A stretch of 64,000 nucleotides of DNA from Xylocopa sonorina (taxonomy: Eukaryota > Arthropoda > Insecta > Hymenoptera > Apidae). Where the stretch lies: assembly GCF_050948175.1 (NCBI RefSeq), contig NW_027490091.1:310001-374000 (forward strand), given 5' to 3'. Position numbers and translations under genes: made by a program. Numbering within the stretch: position 1 is the stretch's first letter; each line of letters begins with the position of its first letter. The notes beneath the pieces are model-generated. The model ran no database searches and was not told where the DNA came from. It worked only from the letters and a program-made list of their open reading frames with translations. Below are positions 1 to 10,058 of the stretch, piece after piece.

Positions 1-51
1 TACGAATTTTAACTCTCGGTGGGCACTTTTCTCTTCAGACTACTGTCAATA
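1..51 (+). repeat. Subunit alpha (representative copy)
   Basis: First of the four related ~50-bp subunits of the monomer. It begins tacgaatttt, carries the ctcggtggg core, then a T-tract, and ends with caaactactgtcaat (here the rare variant cttcagac replaces cttcaaac). It aligns with delta over the ctcggtggg core and with gamma over the cgaatttta start, which shows that the monomer arose from an older ~50-bp tandem repeat. In C monomers alpha reads ttttgactctcggtgggaac, which identifies that type. Confidence 0.9.
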
Positions 52-101
52 TTCAGATTTTAAATATTGGTTGAGATCTTTTTGTTAAACAATTGTAAAT
101 A
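52..101 (+). repeat. Subunit beta (representative copy)
   Basis: Second ~50-bp subunit and the most diverged from the common pattern. The ctcggtggg core is replaced by tattggttgagatc or a relative of it, and this copy has no CpG. It is the best place to type monomers. A has cagattttaaatattggttgagatct (a BglII site at 74-79). B has caaattttatctattggttgatatct (an EcoRV site, for example at 275-280). C has actcaaattttaactattgtttgagatct (BglII, for example at 478-483). Confidence 0.88.
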
Positions 102-152
102 AACGAATTTTAATACTAGGTTGGAATTTTTTCCTTCAAACTATCGCCTATA
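102..152 (+). repeat. Subunit gamma (representative copy)
   Basis: Third ~50-bp subunit. It starts aaacgaatttt, carries ctaggttgg in place of ctcggtggg, then a T-tract, and ends near ctatcgcctat. In B monomers it reads ttaaactaggttgtaac with a catcaaattatcgcc tail. In C monomers it ends ctatcacatat or ctatcgcatat, two bases shorter than the A form. This shortening is the main reason C monomers are about 200 bp rather than 202 bp. Confidence 0.88.
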
Positions 153-202
153 TACGAAATTTAACTCTCGGTGGGAATTTTTTGGTCAAGCTACCGTCAA
201 TG
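153..202 (+). repeat. Subunit delta (representative copy)
   Basis: Fourth ~50-bp subunit. It begins tacgaaattt, carries ctcggtggg, then aattttttggtcaa and a ctaccgtcaatg tail leading into the next alpha. Types differ at the core: ggtggg in A and B, ggcagg in C, ggtagg in some E, H and A copies. The gtgggaattttttgg segment here is where the recurrent short open frames begin, at a GTG codon. Confidence 0.88.
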
Positions 203-604
203 TACGAATTTTAACTCTCGGTGGGCACTTTTTTCTTCAAACTACTGTCAATTTTCAAATTTTATCTATTGGTTGATATCTTTTTGTCAAACATTCGTCA
301 ATAAACGAATTTTTAAACTAGGTTGTAACTTTTTTCATCAAATTATCGCCTACATACGAAATTCAACTCTCGGTGGGAATTTTTTGGTCAAACTACCGTC
401 AAAGTACGAATTTTGACTCTCGGTGGGAACTTTTTTCTTCAAACTACTGTCAATACTCAAATTTTAACTATTGTTTGAGATCTTTTTGTTAAACAATTGC
501 AAATAAACGAATTTTAATACTAGGTTGGAATTTTTTTCTTCAAACTATCACATATACGAAATTTAACTCTCGGCAGGAATTTTTTGGTCAAACTACCGTC
601 AATG

Positions 605-1006
605 TACGAATTTTAACTCTCGGTGGGCACTTTTTTCTTCAAACTACTGTCAATATTCAAATTTTATCTATTGGTTGATATCTTTTTGTCAAACATTCGT
701 CAATAAACGAATTTTTAAACTAGGTTGTAACTTTTTTCATCAAATTATCGCCTACATACGAAATTCAACTCTCGGTGGAAATTTTTTGGTCAAACTACCG
801 TCAATGTAGGAATTTTGACTCTCGGTGGGAACTTTTTTCTTCAAACTACTGTCAATACTCAAATTTTAACTATTGTTTGAGATCTTTTTGTTAAACAATT
901 GCAAATAAACGAATTTTAATACTAGGTTGGAATTTTTTTCTTCAAACTATCACATATACGAAATTTAACTCTCGGCAGGAATTTTTTGGTCAAACTACCG
1001 TCAATG
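605..1006 (+). repeat. BC dimer higher-order repeat, 402 bp (type copy)
   Basis: Two monomers, a B variant whose beta starts atattcaaat (instead of attttcaaat) followed by C. This 402-bp module is inserted between ABC trimers here and forms long runs elsewhere. The copy has two rare variants, ggtggaaatttt near 777 and gtaggaatt near 807, both shared with the copy 5432 bp downstream. Confidence 0.88.
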
Positions 1007-3422
1007 TACGAATTTTAACTCTCGGTGGGCACTTTTCTCTTCAAACTACTGTCAATATTCAGATTTTAAATATTGGTTGAGATCTTTTTGTTAAACAATT
1101 GTAAATAAACGAATTTTAATACTAGGTTGGAATTTTTTCTTTCAAACTATCGCCTATATACGAAATTTAACTCTCGGTGGGAATTTTTTGGTCAAGCTAC
1201 CGTCAATGTACGAATTTTAACTCTCGGTGGGCACTTTTTTCTTCAAACTACTGTCAATTTTCAAATTTTATCTATTGGTTGATATCTTTTTGTCAAACAT
1301 TCGTCAATAAACGAATTTTTAAACTAGGTTGTAACTTTTTTCATCAAATTATCGCCTACATACGAAATTCAACTCTCGGTGGGAATTTTTTGGTCAAACT
1401 ACCGTCAATGTACGAATTTTGACTCTCGGTGGGAACTTTTTTCTTCAAACTACTGTCAATACTCAAATTTTAACTATTGTTTGAGATCTTTTTGTTAAAC
1501 AATTGCAAATAAACGAATTTTAATACTAGGTTGGAATTTTTTTCTTCAAACAATCACATATACGAAATTTAACTCTCGGCAGGAATTTTTTGGTCAAACT
1601 ACCGTCAATGTACGAATTTTAACTCTCGGTGGGCACTTTTCTCTTCAAACTACTGTCAATATTCAGATTTTAAATATTGGTTGAGATCTTTTTGTTAAAC
1701 AATTGTAAATAAACGAATTTTAATACTAGGTTGGAATTTTTTCCTTCAAACTATCGCCTATATACGAAATTTAACTCTCGGTGGGAATTTTTTGGTCAAG
1801 CTACCGTCAATGTACGAATTTTAACTCTCGGTGGGCACTTTTTTCTTCAAACTACTGTCAATTTTCAAATTTTATCTATTGGTTGATATCTTTTTGTCAA
1901 ACATTCGTCAATAAACTAATTTTTAAACTAGGTTGTAACTTTTTTCATCAAATTATCGCCTACATACGAAATTCAACTCTCGGTGGGAATTTTTTGGTCA
2001 AACTACCGTCAATGTACGAATTTTGACTCTCGGTGGGAACTTTTTTCTTCAAACTACTGTCAATACTCAAATTTTAACTATTGTTTGAGATCTTTTTGTT
2101 AAACAATTGCAAATAAACGAATTTTAATACTAGGTTGGAATTTTTTTCTTCAAACTATCACATATACGAAATTTAACTCTCGGCAGGAATTTTTTGGTCA
2201 AACTACCGTCAATGTACGAATTTTAACTCTCGGTGGGCACTTTTCTCTTCAAACTACTGTCAATATTCAGATTTTAAATATTGGTTGAGATCTTTTTGTT
2301 AAACAATTGTAAATAAACGAATTTTAATACTAGGTTGGAATTTTTTCCTTCAAACTATCGCCTATATACGAAATTTAACTCTCGGTGGGAATTTTTTGGT
2401 CAAGCTACCGTCAATGTACGAATTTTAACTCTCGGTGGGCACTTTTTTCTTCAAACTACTGTCAATTTTCAAATTTTATCTATTGGTTGATATCTTTTTG
2501 TCAAACATTCGTCAATAAACGAATTTTTAAACTAGGTTGTAACTTTTTTCATCAAATTATCGCCTACATACGAAATTCAACTCTCGGTGGGAATTTTTTG
2601 GTCAAACTACCGTCAATGTACGAATTTTGACTCTCGGTGGGAACTTTTTTCTTCAAACTACTGTCAATACTCAAATTTTAACTATTGTTTGAGATCTTTT
2701 TGTTAAACAATTGCAAATAAACGAATTTTAATACTAGGTTGGAATTTTTTTCTTCAAACAATCACATATACGAAATTTAACTCTCGGCAGGAATTTTTTG
2801 GTCAAACTACCGTCAATGTACGAATTTTAACTCTCGGTGGGCACTTTTCTCTTCAAACTACTGTCAATATTCAGATTTTAAATATTGGTTGAGATCTTTT
2901 TGTTAAACAATTGTAAATAAACGAATTTTAATACTAGGTTGGAATTTTTTCCTTCAAACTATCGCCTATATACGAAATTTAACTCTCGGTGGGAATTTTT
3001 TGGTCAAGCTACCGTCAATGTACGAATTTTAACTCTCGGTGGGCACTTTTTTCTTCAAACTACTGTCAATTTTCAAATTTTATCTATTGGTTGATATCTT
3101 TTTGTCAAACATTCGTCAATAAACGAATTTTTAAACTAGGTTGTAACTTTTTTCATCAAATTATCGCCTACATACGAAATTCAACTCTCGGTGGGAATTT
3201 TTTGGTCAAACTACCGTCAATGTACGAATTTTGACTCTCGGTGGGAACTTTTTTCTTCAAACTACTGTCAATACTCAAATTTTAACTATTGTTTGAGATC
3301 TTTTTGTTAAACAATTGCAAATAAACGAATTTTAATACTAGGTTGGAATTTTTTTCTTCAAACAATCACATATACGAAATTTAACTCTCGGCAGGAATTT
3401 TTTGGTCAAACTACCGTCAATG
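1007..3422 (+). repeat. Four consecutive ABC trimers
   Basis: Trimers begin at 1007, 1611, 2215 and 2819, each 604 bp. The second carries a private aaactaat for aaacgaat near 1916. Their C monomers alternate between caaacaatcaca and caaactatcaca, so the four copies are distinguishable rather than identical. No coding sequence is present. Confidence 0.9.
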
Positions 3423-4829
3423 TACGAATTTTAACTCTCGGTGGGCACTTTTTTCTTCAAACTACTGTCAATATTCAAATTTTATCTATTGGTTGATATC
3501 TTTTTGTCAAACATTCGTCAATAAACGAATTTTTAAACTAGGTTGTAACTTTTTTCATCAAATTATCGCCTACATACGAAATTCAACTCTCGGTGGGAAT
3601 TTTTTGGTCAAACTACCGTCAATGTACGAATTTTGACTCTCGGTGGGAACTTTTTTCTTCAAACTACTGTCAATACTCAAATTTTAACTATTGTTTGAGA
3701 TCTTTTTGTTAAACAATTGCAAATAAACGAATTTTAATACTAGGTTGGAATTTTTTCTTCAAACTATCGCATATACGAAATTTAACTCTCGGCAGGAATT
3801 TTTTGGTCAAGCTACCATCAATGTTCGAATTTTAACTCACGGTGGGCACTTTTTTCTTCAAACTACTGTCAATATTCAAATTTTATCTATTGGTTGATAT
3901 CTTTTTGTCAAACATTCGTCAATAAACGAATTTTTAAACTAGGTTGTAACTTTTTTCATCAAATTATCGCCTACATACGAAATTCAACTCTCGGTGGGAA
4001 TTTTTTGGTCAAACTACCGTCAATGTACGAATTTTGACTCTCGGTGGGAACTTTTTTCTTCAAACTACTGTCAATACTCAAATTTTAACTATTGTTTGAG
4101 ATCTTTTTGTTAAACAATTGCAAATAAACGAATTTTAATACTAGGTTGGAATTTTTTTCTTCAAACTATCACATATACGAAATTTAACTCTCGGCAGGAA
4201 TTTTTTGGTCAAACTACCGTCAATGTACGAATTTTAACTCTCGGTGGGCACTTTTTTCGTCAAACTACTGTCAATATTCAAATTTTATCTATTGGTTGAT
4301 ATCTTTTTGTCAAACATTCGTCAATAAACGAATTTTTAAACTAGGTTGTAACTTTTTTCATCAAATTATCGCCTACATGCGAAATTCAACTCTCGGTGGG
4401 AATTTTTTGGTCAAACTACCGTCAATGTACGAATTTTAACTCTCGGTGGGAACTTTTTTCTTCAAACTACTGTCAATACTCAAATTTTAACTATTGTTTG
4501 AGATCTTTTTGTTAAACAATTGTAAATAAACGAATTTTAATACTAGGTTGGAATTTTTTTCTTCAAACTATCGCATATACGAAATTTAACGCTCGGTAGG
4601 AATTTTTTGGTCAAGCTACCATCAATGTTCGAATTTTAACTCTCGGTGGGCACTTTTTTCTTCAAACTACTGTCAATATTCAGATTTTATCTATTGGTTG
4701 AAATCTTTTTGTCGAACAATCGTCAATAAACGAATTTTCATACTAGGTTGGAATTTTTTTCTTCAAACTATTGCCTACATACGAAATTCAACTCTCGGTG
4801 GGAATTTTTTGGTCAAACTACCGACAATG
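3423..4829 (+). repeat. BC-dimer module with short C monomer, 7 monomers
   Basis: Monomers begin at 3423, 3625, 3824, 4026, 4226, 4428 and 4628. The C copy at 3625-3823 is 199 bp because its gamma T-tract is one base shorter. The copy at 3824 begins with the ttcgaa / ctcacggtggg alpha and is preceded by ctaccatcaatg. The copy at 4226 carries ttttttcgtcaaac in alpha. The same combination of markers recurs near 12.8-13.3, 17.8-18.3, 23.3-23.8, 24.5-25.0 and 34.1-34.6 kb. The last monomer (4628-4829) is a mixed form with cagattttatctattggttgaaatc and gtcgaacaatcg. Confidence 0.85.
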
Positions 4830-5031
4830 TACGAATTTTAACTCTCGGTGGGCACTTTTCTCTTCAAACTACTGTCAATATTCAGATTTTAAATATTGGT
4901 TGAAATCTTTTTGTCAAACAGTCGTCAATAAACGAATTTTTATACTAGGTTGTAATTTTTTTCTACAAACTATCGCCTACATACGAAATTCAACTCTCGG
5001 TGGGAATTTTTTGGTCAAACTACCGTCAATG
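4830..5031 (+). repeat. Monomer type D, left copy
   Basis: A 202-bp diverged monomer. Beta has ggttgaaatctttttgtcaaacagtcgtc, and gamma has tttttatactaggttgtaa followed by ttctacaaac. It lacks both the BglII and EcoRV sites in beta. The same variant set reappears only in the 2413-bp HOR from 37413 onward, more than 32 kb away. Confidence 0.85.
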
Positions 5032-5231
5032 TACGAATTTTGACTCTCGGTGGGAACTTTTTTCTTCAAACTACTGTCAATACTCAAATTTTAACTATTG
5101 TTTGAGATCTTTTTGTTAAACAATTGCAAATAAACGAATTTTAATACTAGGTTGGAATTTTTTTCTTCAAACTATCGCATATACGAAATTTAACTCTCGG
5201 TAGGAATTTTTTGGTCAAGCTACCTTCAATG

Positions 5232-5432
5232 TTCAAATTTTAACTTTCGGTGGGCACTTTATTCTTCAAACTACTGTCAATATTCATATTTTAACTATTG
5301 GTTGAAATCTTTTTGTCAACAATCGTCAATAGACGAATTTTAATACTAGGTTGGAATTTTTTCCTTCAAACTATCGCCTATATACGAAATTTAACTCTCG
5401 GTGGGAATTTTTTGGTCAAGCTACCGTCAATG
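5232..5432 (+). repeat. Monomer type E, left copy
   Basis: A 201-bp diverged monomer with ttcaaattttaactttcggtggg in alpha, attcatattttaac in beta, and the shortened gtcaacaatcgtcaatagacg junction into gamma. This copy has ctttattcttc in place of the usual T-tract. E monomers recur in the 2413-bp HOR and the 5426-bp unit (for example near 38.0, 40.4, 42.8, 46.5, 50.9, 53.3, 56.3, 58.7, 61.1 and 63.5 kb). Its tail has already switched to the A-like cgcctat gamma and ggtggg delta. Confidence 0.85.
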
Positions 5433-8400
5433 TACGAATTTTAACTCTCGGTGGGCACTTTTCTCTTCAGACTACTGTCAATATTCAGATTTTAAATATT
5501 GGTTGAGATCTTTTTGTTAAACAATTGTAAATAAACGAATTTTAATACTAGGTTGGAATTTTTTCCTTCAAACTATCGCCTATATACGAAATTTAACTCT
5601 CGGTGGGAATTTTTTGGTCAAGCTACCGTCAATGTACGAATTTTAACTCTCGGTGGGCACTTTTTTCTTCAAACTACTGTCAATTTTCAAATTTTATCTA
5701 TTGGTTGATATCTTTTTGTCAAACATTCGTCAATAAACGAATTTTTAAACTAGGTTGTAACTTTTTTCATCAAATTATCGCCTACATACGAAATTCAACT
5801 CTCGGTGGGAATTTTTTGGTCAAACTACCGTCAAAGTACGAATTTTGACTCTCGGTGGGAACTTTTTTCTTCAAACTACTGTCAATACTCAAATTTTAAC
5901 TATTGTTTGAGATCTTTTTGTTAAACAATTGCAAATAAACGAATTTTAATACTAGGTTGGAATTTTTTTCTTCAAACTATCACATATACGAAATTTAACT
6001 CTCGGCAGGAATTTTTTGGTCAAACTACCGTCAATGTACGAATTTTAACTCTCGGTGGGCACTTTTTTCTTCAAACTACTGTCAATATTCAAATTTTATC
6101 TATTGGTTGATATCTTTTTGTCAAACATTCGTCAATAAACGAATTTTTAAACTAGGTTGTAACTTTTTTCATCAAATTATCGCCTACATACGAAATTCAA
6201 CTCTCGGTGGAAATTTTTTGGTCAAACTACCGTCAATGTAGGAATTTTGACTCTCGGTGGGAACTTTTTTCTTCAAACTACTGTCAATACTCAAATTTTA
6301 ACTATTGTTTGAGATCTTTTTGTTAAACAATTGCAAATAAACGAATTTTAATACTAGGTTGGAATTTTTTTCTTCAAACTATCACATATACGAAATTTAA
6401 CTCTCGGCAGGAATTTTTTGGTCAAACTACCGTCAATGTACGAATTTTAACTCTCGGTGGGCACTTTTCTCTTCAAACTACTGTCAATATTCAGATTTTA
6501 AATATTGGTTGAGATCTTTTTGTTAAACAATTGTAAATAAACGAATTTTAATACTAGGTTGGAATTTTTTCTTTCAAACTATCGCCTATATACGAAATTT
6601 AACTCTCGGTGGGAATTTTTTGGTCAAGCTACCGTCAATGTACGAATTTTAACTCTCGGTGGGCACTTTTTTCTTCAAACTACTGTCAATTTTCAAATTT
6701 TATCTATTGGTTGATATCTTTTTGTCAAACATTCGTCAATAAACGAATTTTTAAACTAGGTTGTAACTTTTTTCATCAAATTATCGCCTACATACGAAAT
6801 TCAACTCTCGGTGGGAATTTTTTGGTCAAACTACCGTCAATGTACGAATTTTGACTCTCGGTGGGAACTTTTTTCTTCAAACTACTGTCAATACTCAAAT
6901 TTTAACTATTGTTTGAGATCTTTTTGTTAAACAATTGCAAATAAACGAATTTTAATACTAGGTTGGAATTTTTTTCTTCAAACAATCACATATACGAAAT
7001 TTAACTCTCGGCAGGAATTTTTTGGTCAAACTACCGTCAATGTACGAATTTTAACTCTCGGTGGGCACTTTTCTCTTCAAACTACTGTCAATATTCAGAT
7101 TTTAAATATTGGTTGAGATCTTTTTGTTAAACAATTGTAAATAAACGAATTTTAATACTAGGTTGGAATTTTTTCCTTCAAACTATCGCCTATATACGAA
7201 ATTTAACTCTCGGTGGGAATTTTTTGGTCAAGCTACCGTCAATGTACGAATTTTAACTCTCGGTGGGCACTTTTTTCTTCAAACTACTGTCAATTTTCAA
7301 ATTTTATCTATTGGTTGATATCTTTTTGTCAAACATTCGTCAATAAACGAATTTTTAAACTAGGTTGTAACTTTTTTCATCAAATTATCGCCTACATACG
7401 AAATTCAACTCTCGGTGGGAATTTTTTGGTCAAACTACCGTCAATGTACGAATTTTGACTCTCGGTGGGAACTTTTTTCTTCAAACTACTGTCAATACTC
7501 AAATTTTAACTATTGTTTGAGATCTTTTTGTTAAACAATTGCAAATAAACGAATTTTAATACTAGGTTGGAATTTTTTTCTTCAAACTATCACATATACG
7601 AAATTTAACTCTCGGCAGGAATTTTTTGGTCAAACTACCGTCAATGTACGAATTTTAACTCTCGGTGGGCACTTTTCTCTTCAAACTACTGTCAATATTC
7701 AGATTTTAAATATTGGTTGAGATCTTTTTGTTAAACAATTGTAAATAAACGAATTTTAATACTAGGTTGGAATTTTTTCCTTCAAACTATCGCCTATATA
7801 CGAAATTTAACTCTCGGTGGGAATTTTTTGGTCAAGCTACCGTCAATGTACGAATTTTAACTCTCGGTGGGCACTTTTTTCTTCAAACTACTGTCAATTT
7901 TCAAATTTTATCTATTGGTTGATATCTTTTTGTCAAACATTCGTCAATAAACGAATTTTTAAACTAGGTTGTAACTTTTTTCATCAAATTATCGCCTACA
8001 TACGAAATTCAACTCTCGGTGGGAATTTTTTGGTCAAACTACCGTCAATGTACGAATTTTGACTCTCGGTGGGAACTTTTTTCTTCAAACTACTGTCAAT
8101 ACTCAAATTTTAACTATTGTTTGAGATCTTTTTGTTAAACAATTGCAAATAAACGAATTTTAATACTAGGTTGGAATTTTTTTCTTCAAACAATCACATA
8201 TACGAAATTTAACTCTCGGCAGGAATTTTTTGGTCAAACTACCGTCAATGTACGAATTTTAACTCTCGGTGGGCACTTTTCTCTTCAAACTACTGTCAAT
8301 ATTCAGATTTTAAATATTGGTTGAGATCTTTTTGTTAAACAATTGTAAATAAACGAATTTTAATACTAGGTTGGAATTTTTTCCTTCAAACTATCGCCTA

Positions 8401-8854
8401 TATACGAAATTTAACTCTCGGTGGGAATTTTTTGGTCAAGCTACCGTCAATGTACGAATTTTAACTCTCGGTGGGCACTTTTTTCTTCAAACTACTGTCA
8501 ATTTTCAAATTTTATCTATTGGTTGATATCTTTTTGTCAAACATTCGTCAATAAACGAATTTTTAAACTAGGTTGTAACTTTTTTCATCAAATTATCGCC
8601 TACATACGAAATTCAACTCTCGGTGGGAATTTTTTGGTCAAACTACCGTCAATGTACGAATTTTGACTCTCGGTGGGAACTTTTTTCTTCAAACTACTGT
8701 CAATACTCAAATTTTAACTATTGTTTGAGATCTTTTTGTTAAACAATTGCAAATAAACGAATTTTAATACTAGGTTGGAATTTTTTTCTTCAAACTATCA
8801 CATATACGAAATTTAACTCTCGGCAGGAATTTTTTGGTCAAACTACCGTCAATG
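5433..8854 (+). repeat. Second copy of left block, offset 5432 bp
   Basis: Positions 5433 onward repeat positions 1 onward: trimer 5433-6036, dimer 6037-6438, then trimers at 6439, 7043, 7647 and 8251. The rare variants cttcagac, caaagtacg, ggtggaaatttt, gtaggaatt and ttttttctttcaaac are shared at exactly +5432. Visible differences are few: aaactaat near 1916 is absent near 7348, and caatcaca near 3364 reads ctatcaca near 8796. The match ends between about 3364 and 3450 of the first copy. Confidence 0.9.
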
Positions 8855-10058
8855 TACGAATTTTAACTCTCGGTGGGCACTTTTCTCTTCAAACTACTGT
8901 CAATATTCAGATTTTAAATATTGGTTGAGATCTTTTTGTTAAACAATTGCAAATAAACGAATTTTAATACTAGGTTGGAATTTTTTTCTTCAAACTATCA
9001 CATATACGAAATTTAACTCTCGGCAGGAATTTTTTGGTCAAACTACCGTCAATGTACGAATTTTAACTCTCGGTGGGCACTTTTTTCTTCAAACTACTGT
9101 CAATATTCAAATTTTATCTATTGGTTGATATCTTTTTGTCAAACATTCGTCAATAAACGAATTTTTAAACTAGGTTGTAACTTTTTTCATCAAATTATCG
9201 CCTACATACGAAATTCAACTCTCGGTGGAAATTTTTTGGTCAAACTACCGTCAATGTACGAATTTTGACTCTCGGTGGGAACTTTTTTCTTCAAACTACT
9301 GTCAATACTCAAATTTTAACTATTGTTTGAGATCTTTTTGTTAAACTATTGCAAATAAACGAATTTTAATACTAGGTTGGAATTTTTTTCTTCAAACTAT
9401 CACATATACGAAATTTAACTCTCGGCAGGAATTTTTTGGTCAAACTACCGTCAATGTACGAATTTTAACTCTCGGTGGGCACTTTTCTCTTCAAACTACT
9501 GTCAATATTCAGATTTTAAATATTGGTTGAGATCTTTTTGTTAAACAATTGTAAATAAACGAATTTTAATACTAGGTTGGAATTTTTTTCTTCAAACTAT
9601 CACATATACGAAATTTAACTCTCGGCAGGAATTTTTTGGTCAAACTACCGTCAATGTACGAATTTTAACTCTCGGTGGGCACTTTTTTCTTCAAACTACT
9701 GTCAATATTCAAATTTTATCTATTGGTTGATATTTTTTTGTCAAACATTCGTCGATAAACGAATTTTTAAACTAGGTTGTAACTTTTTTCATCAAATTAT
9801 CGCCTACATACGAAATTCAACTCTCGGTGGGAATTTTTTGGTCAAACTACCGTCAATGTACGAATTTTGACTCTCGGTGGGAACTTTTTTCTTCAAACTA
9901 CTGTCAATACTCAAATTTTAACTATTGTTTGAGATCTTTTTGTTAAACAATTGCAAATAAACGAATTTTAATACTAGGTTGGAATTTTTTTCTTCAAACT
10001 ATCACATATACGAAATTTAACTCTCGGCAGGAATTTTTTGGTCAAACTACCGTCAATG
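8855..10058 (+). repeat. Two 602-bp units with chimeric A/C monomers
   Basis: Units 8855-9456 and 9457-10058 each read [A/C chimera]-B-C. In each chimera alpha and beta are A-type (ttttctcttc, cagattttaaatattgg) while gamma and delta are C-type (ctatcacatat, ggcagg), giving 200 bp. The switch points differ: the first chimera already has the C form aattgcaaat at the end of beta, while the second keeps the A form aattgtaaat. The B monomer at 9657 has ttgatatttttttg, which destroys the EcoRV site, and cgtcgataaac. Confidence 0.85.

Larger units (their letters stand above)
1..604 (+). repeat. ABC trimer higher-order repeat, 604 bp (type copy)
   Basis: Three monomers, A (1-202), B (203-404) and C (405-604), make a 604-bp unit. 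The same order recurs at 1007, 1611, 2215 and 2819, then from 5433 on, and at many later positions, always with the same 202+202+200 lengths. Neighbouring copies differ by few substitutions while A, B and C differ from each other at many positions, which defines a higher-order repeat. This copy carries three rare variants: cttcagac near 38, caaagtacg near 402, and the tttcaaat form of B. Confidence 0.93.

Noticed and set aside
171..416. Recurrent 81-codon open frames (also 64-, 68-, 90- and 101-codon versions) on the + strand throughout the window
   Set aside because: They start at GTG or TTG, begin and end at fixed places in the repeat, recur once per B-type (or similar) monomer, and vary with the repeat rather than with codon position. 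The 50-bp subunit and the 604-bp trimer are not multiples of three. No known domain is visible.
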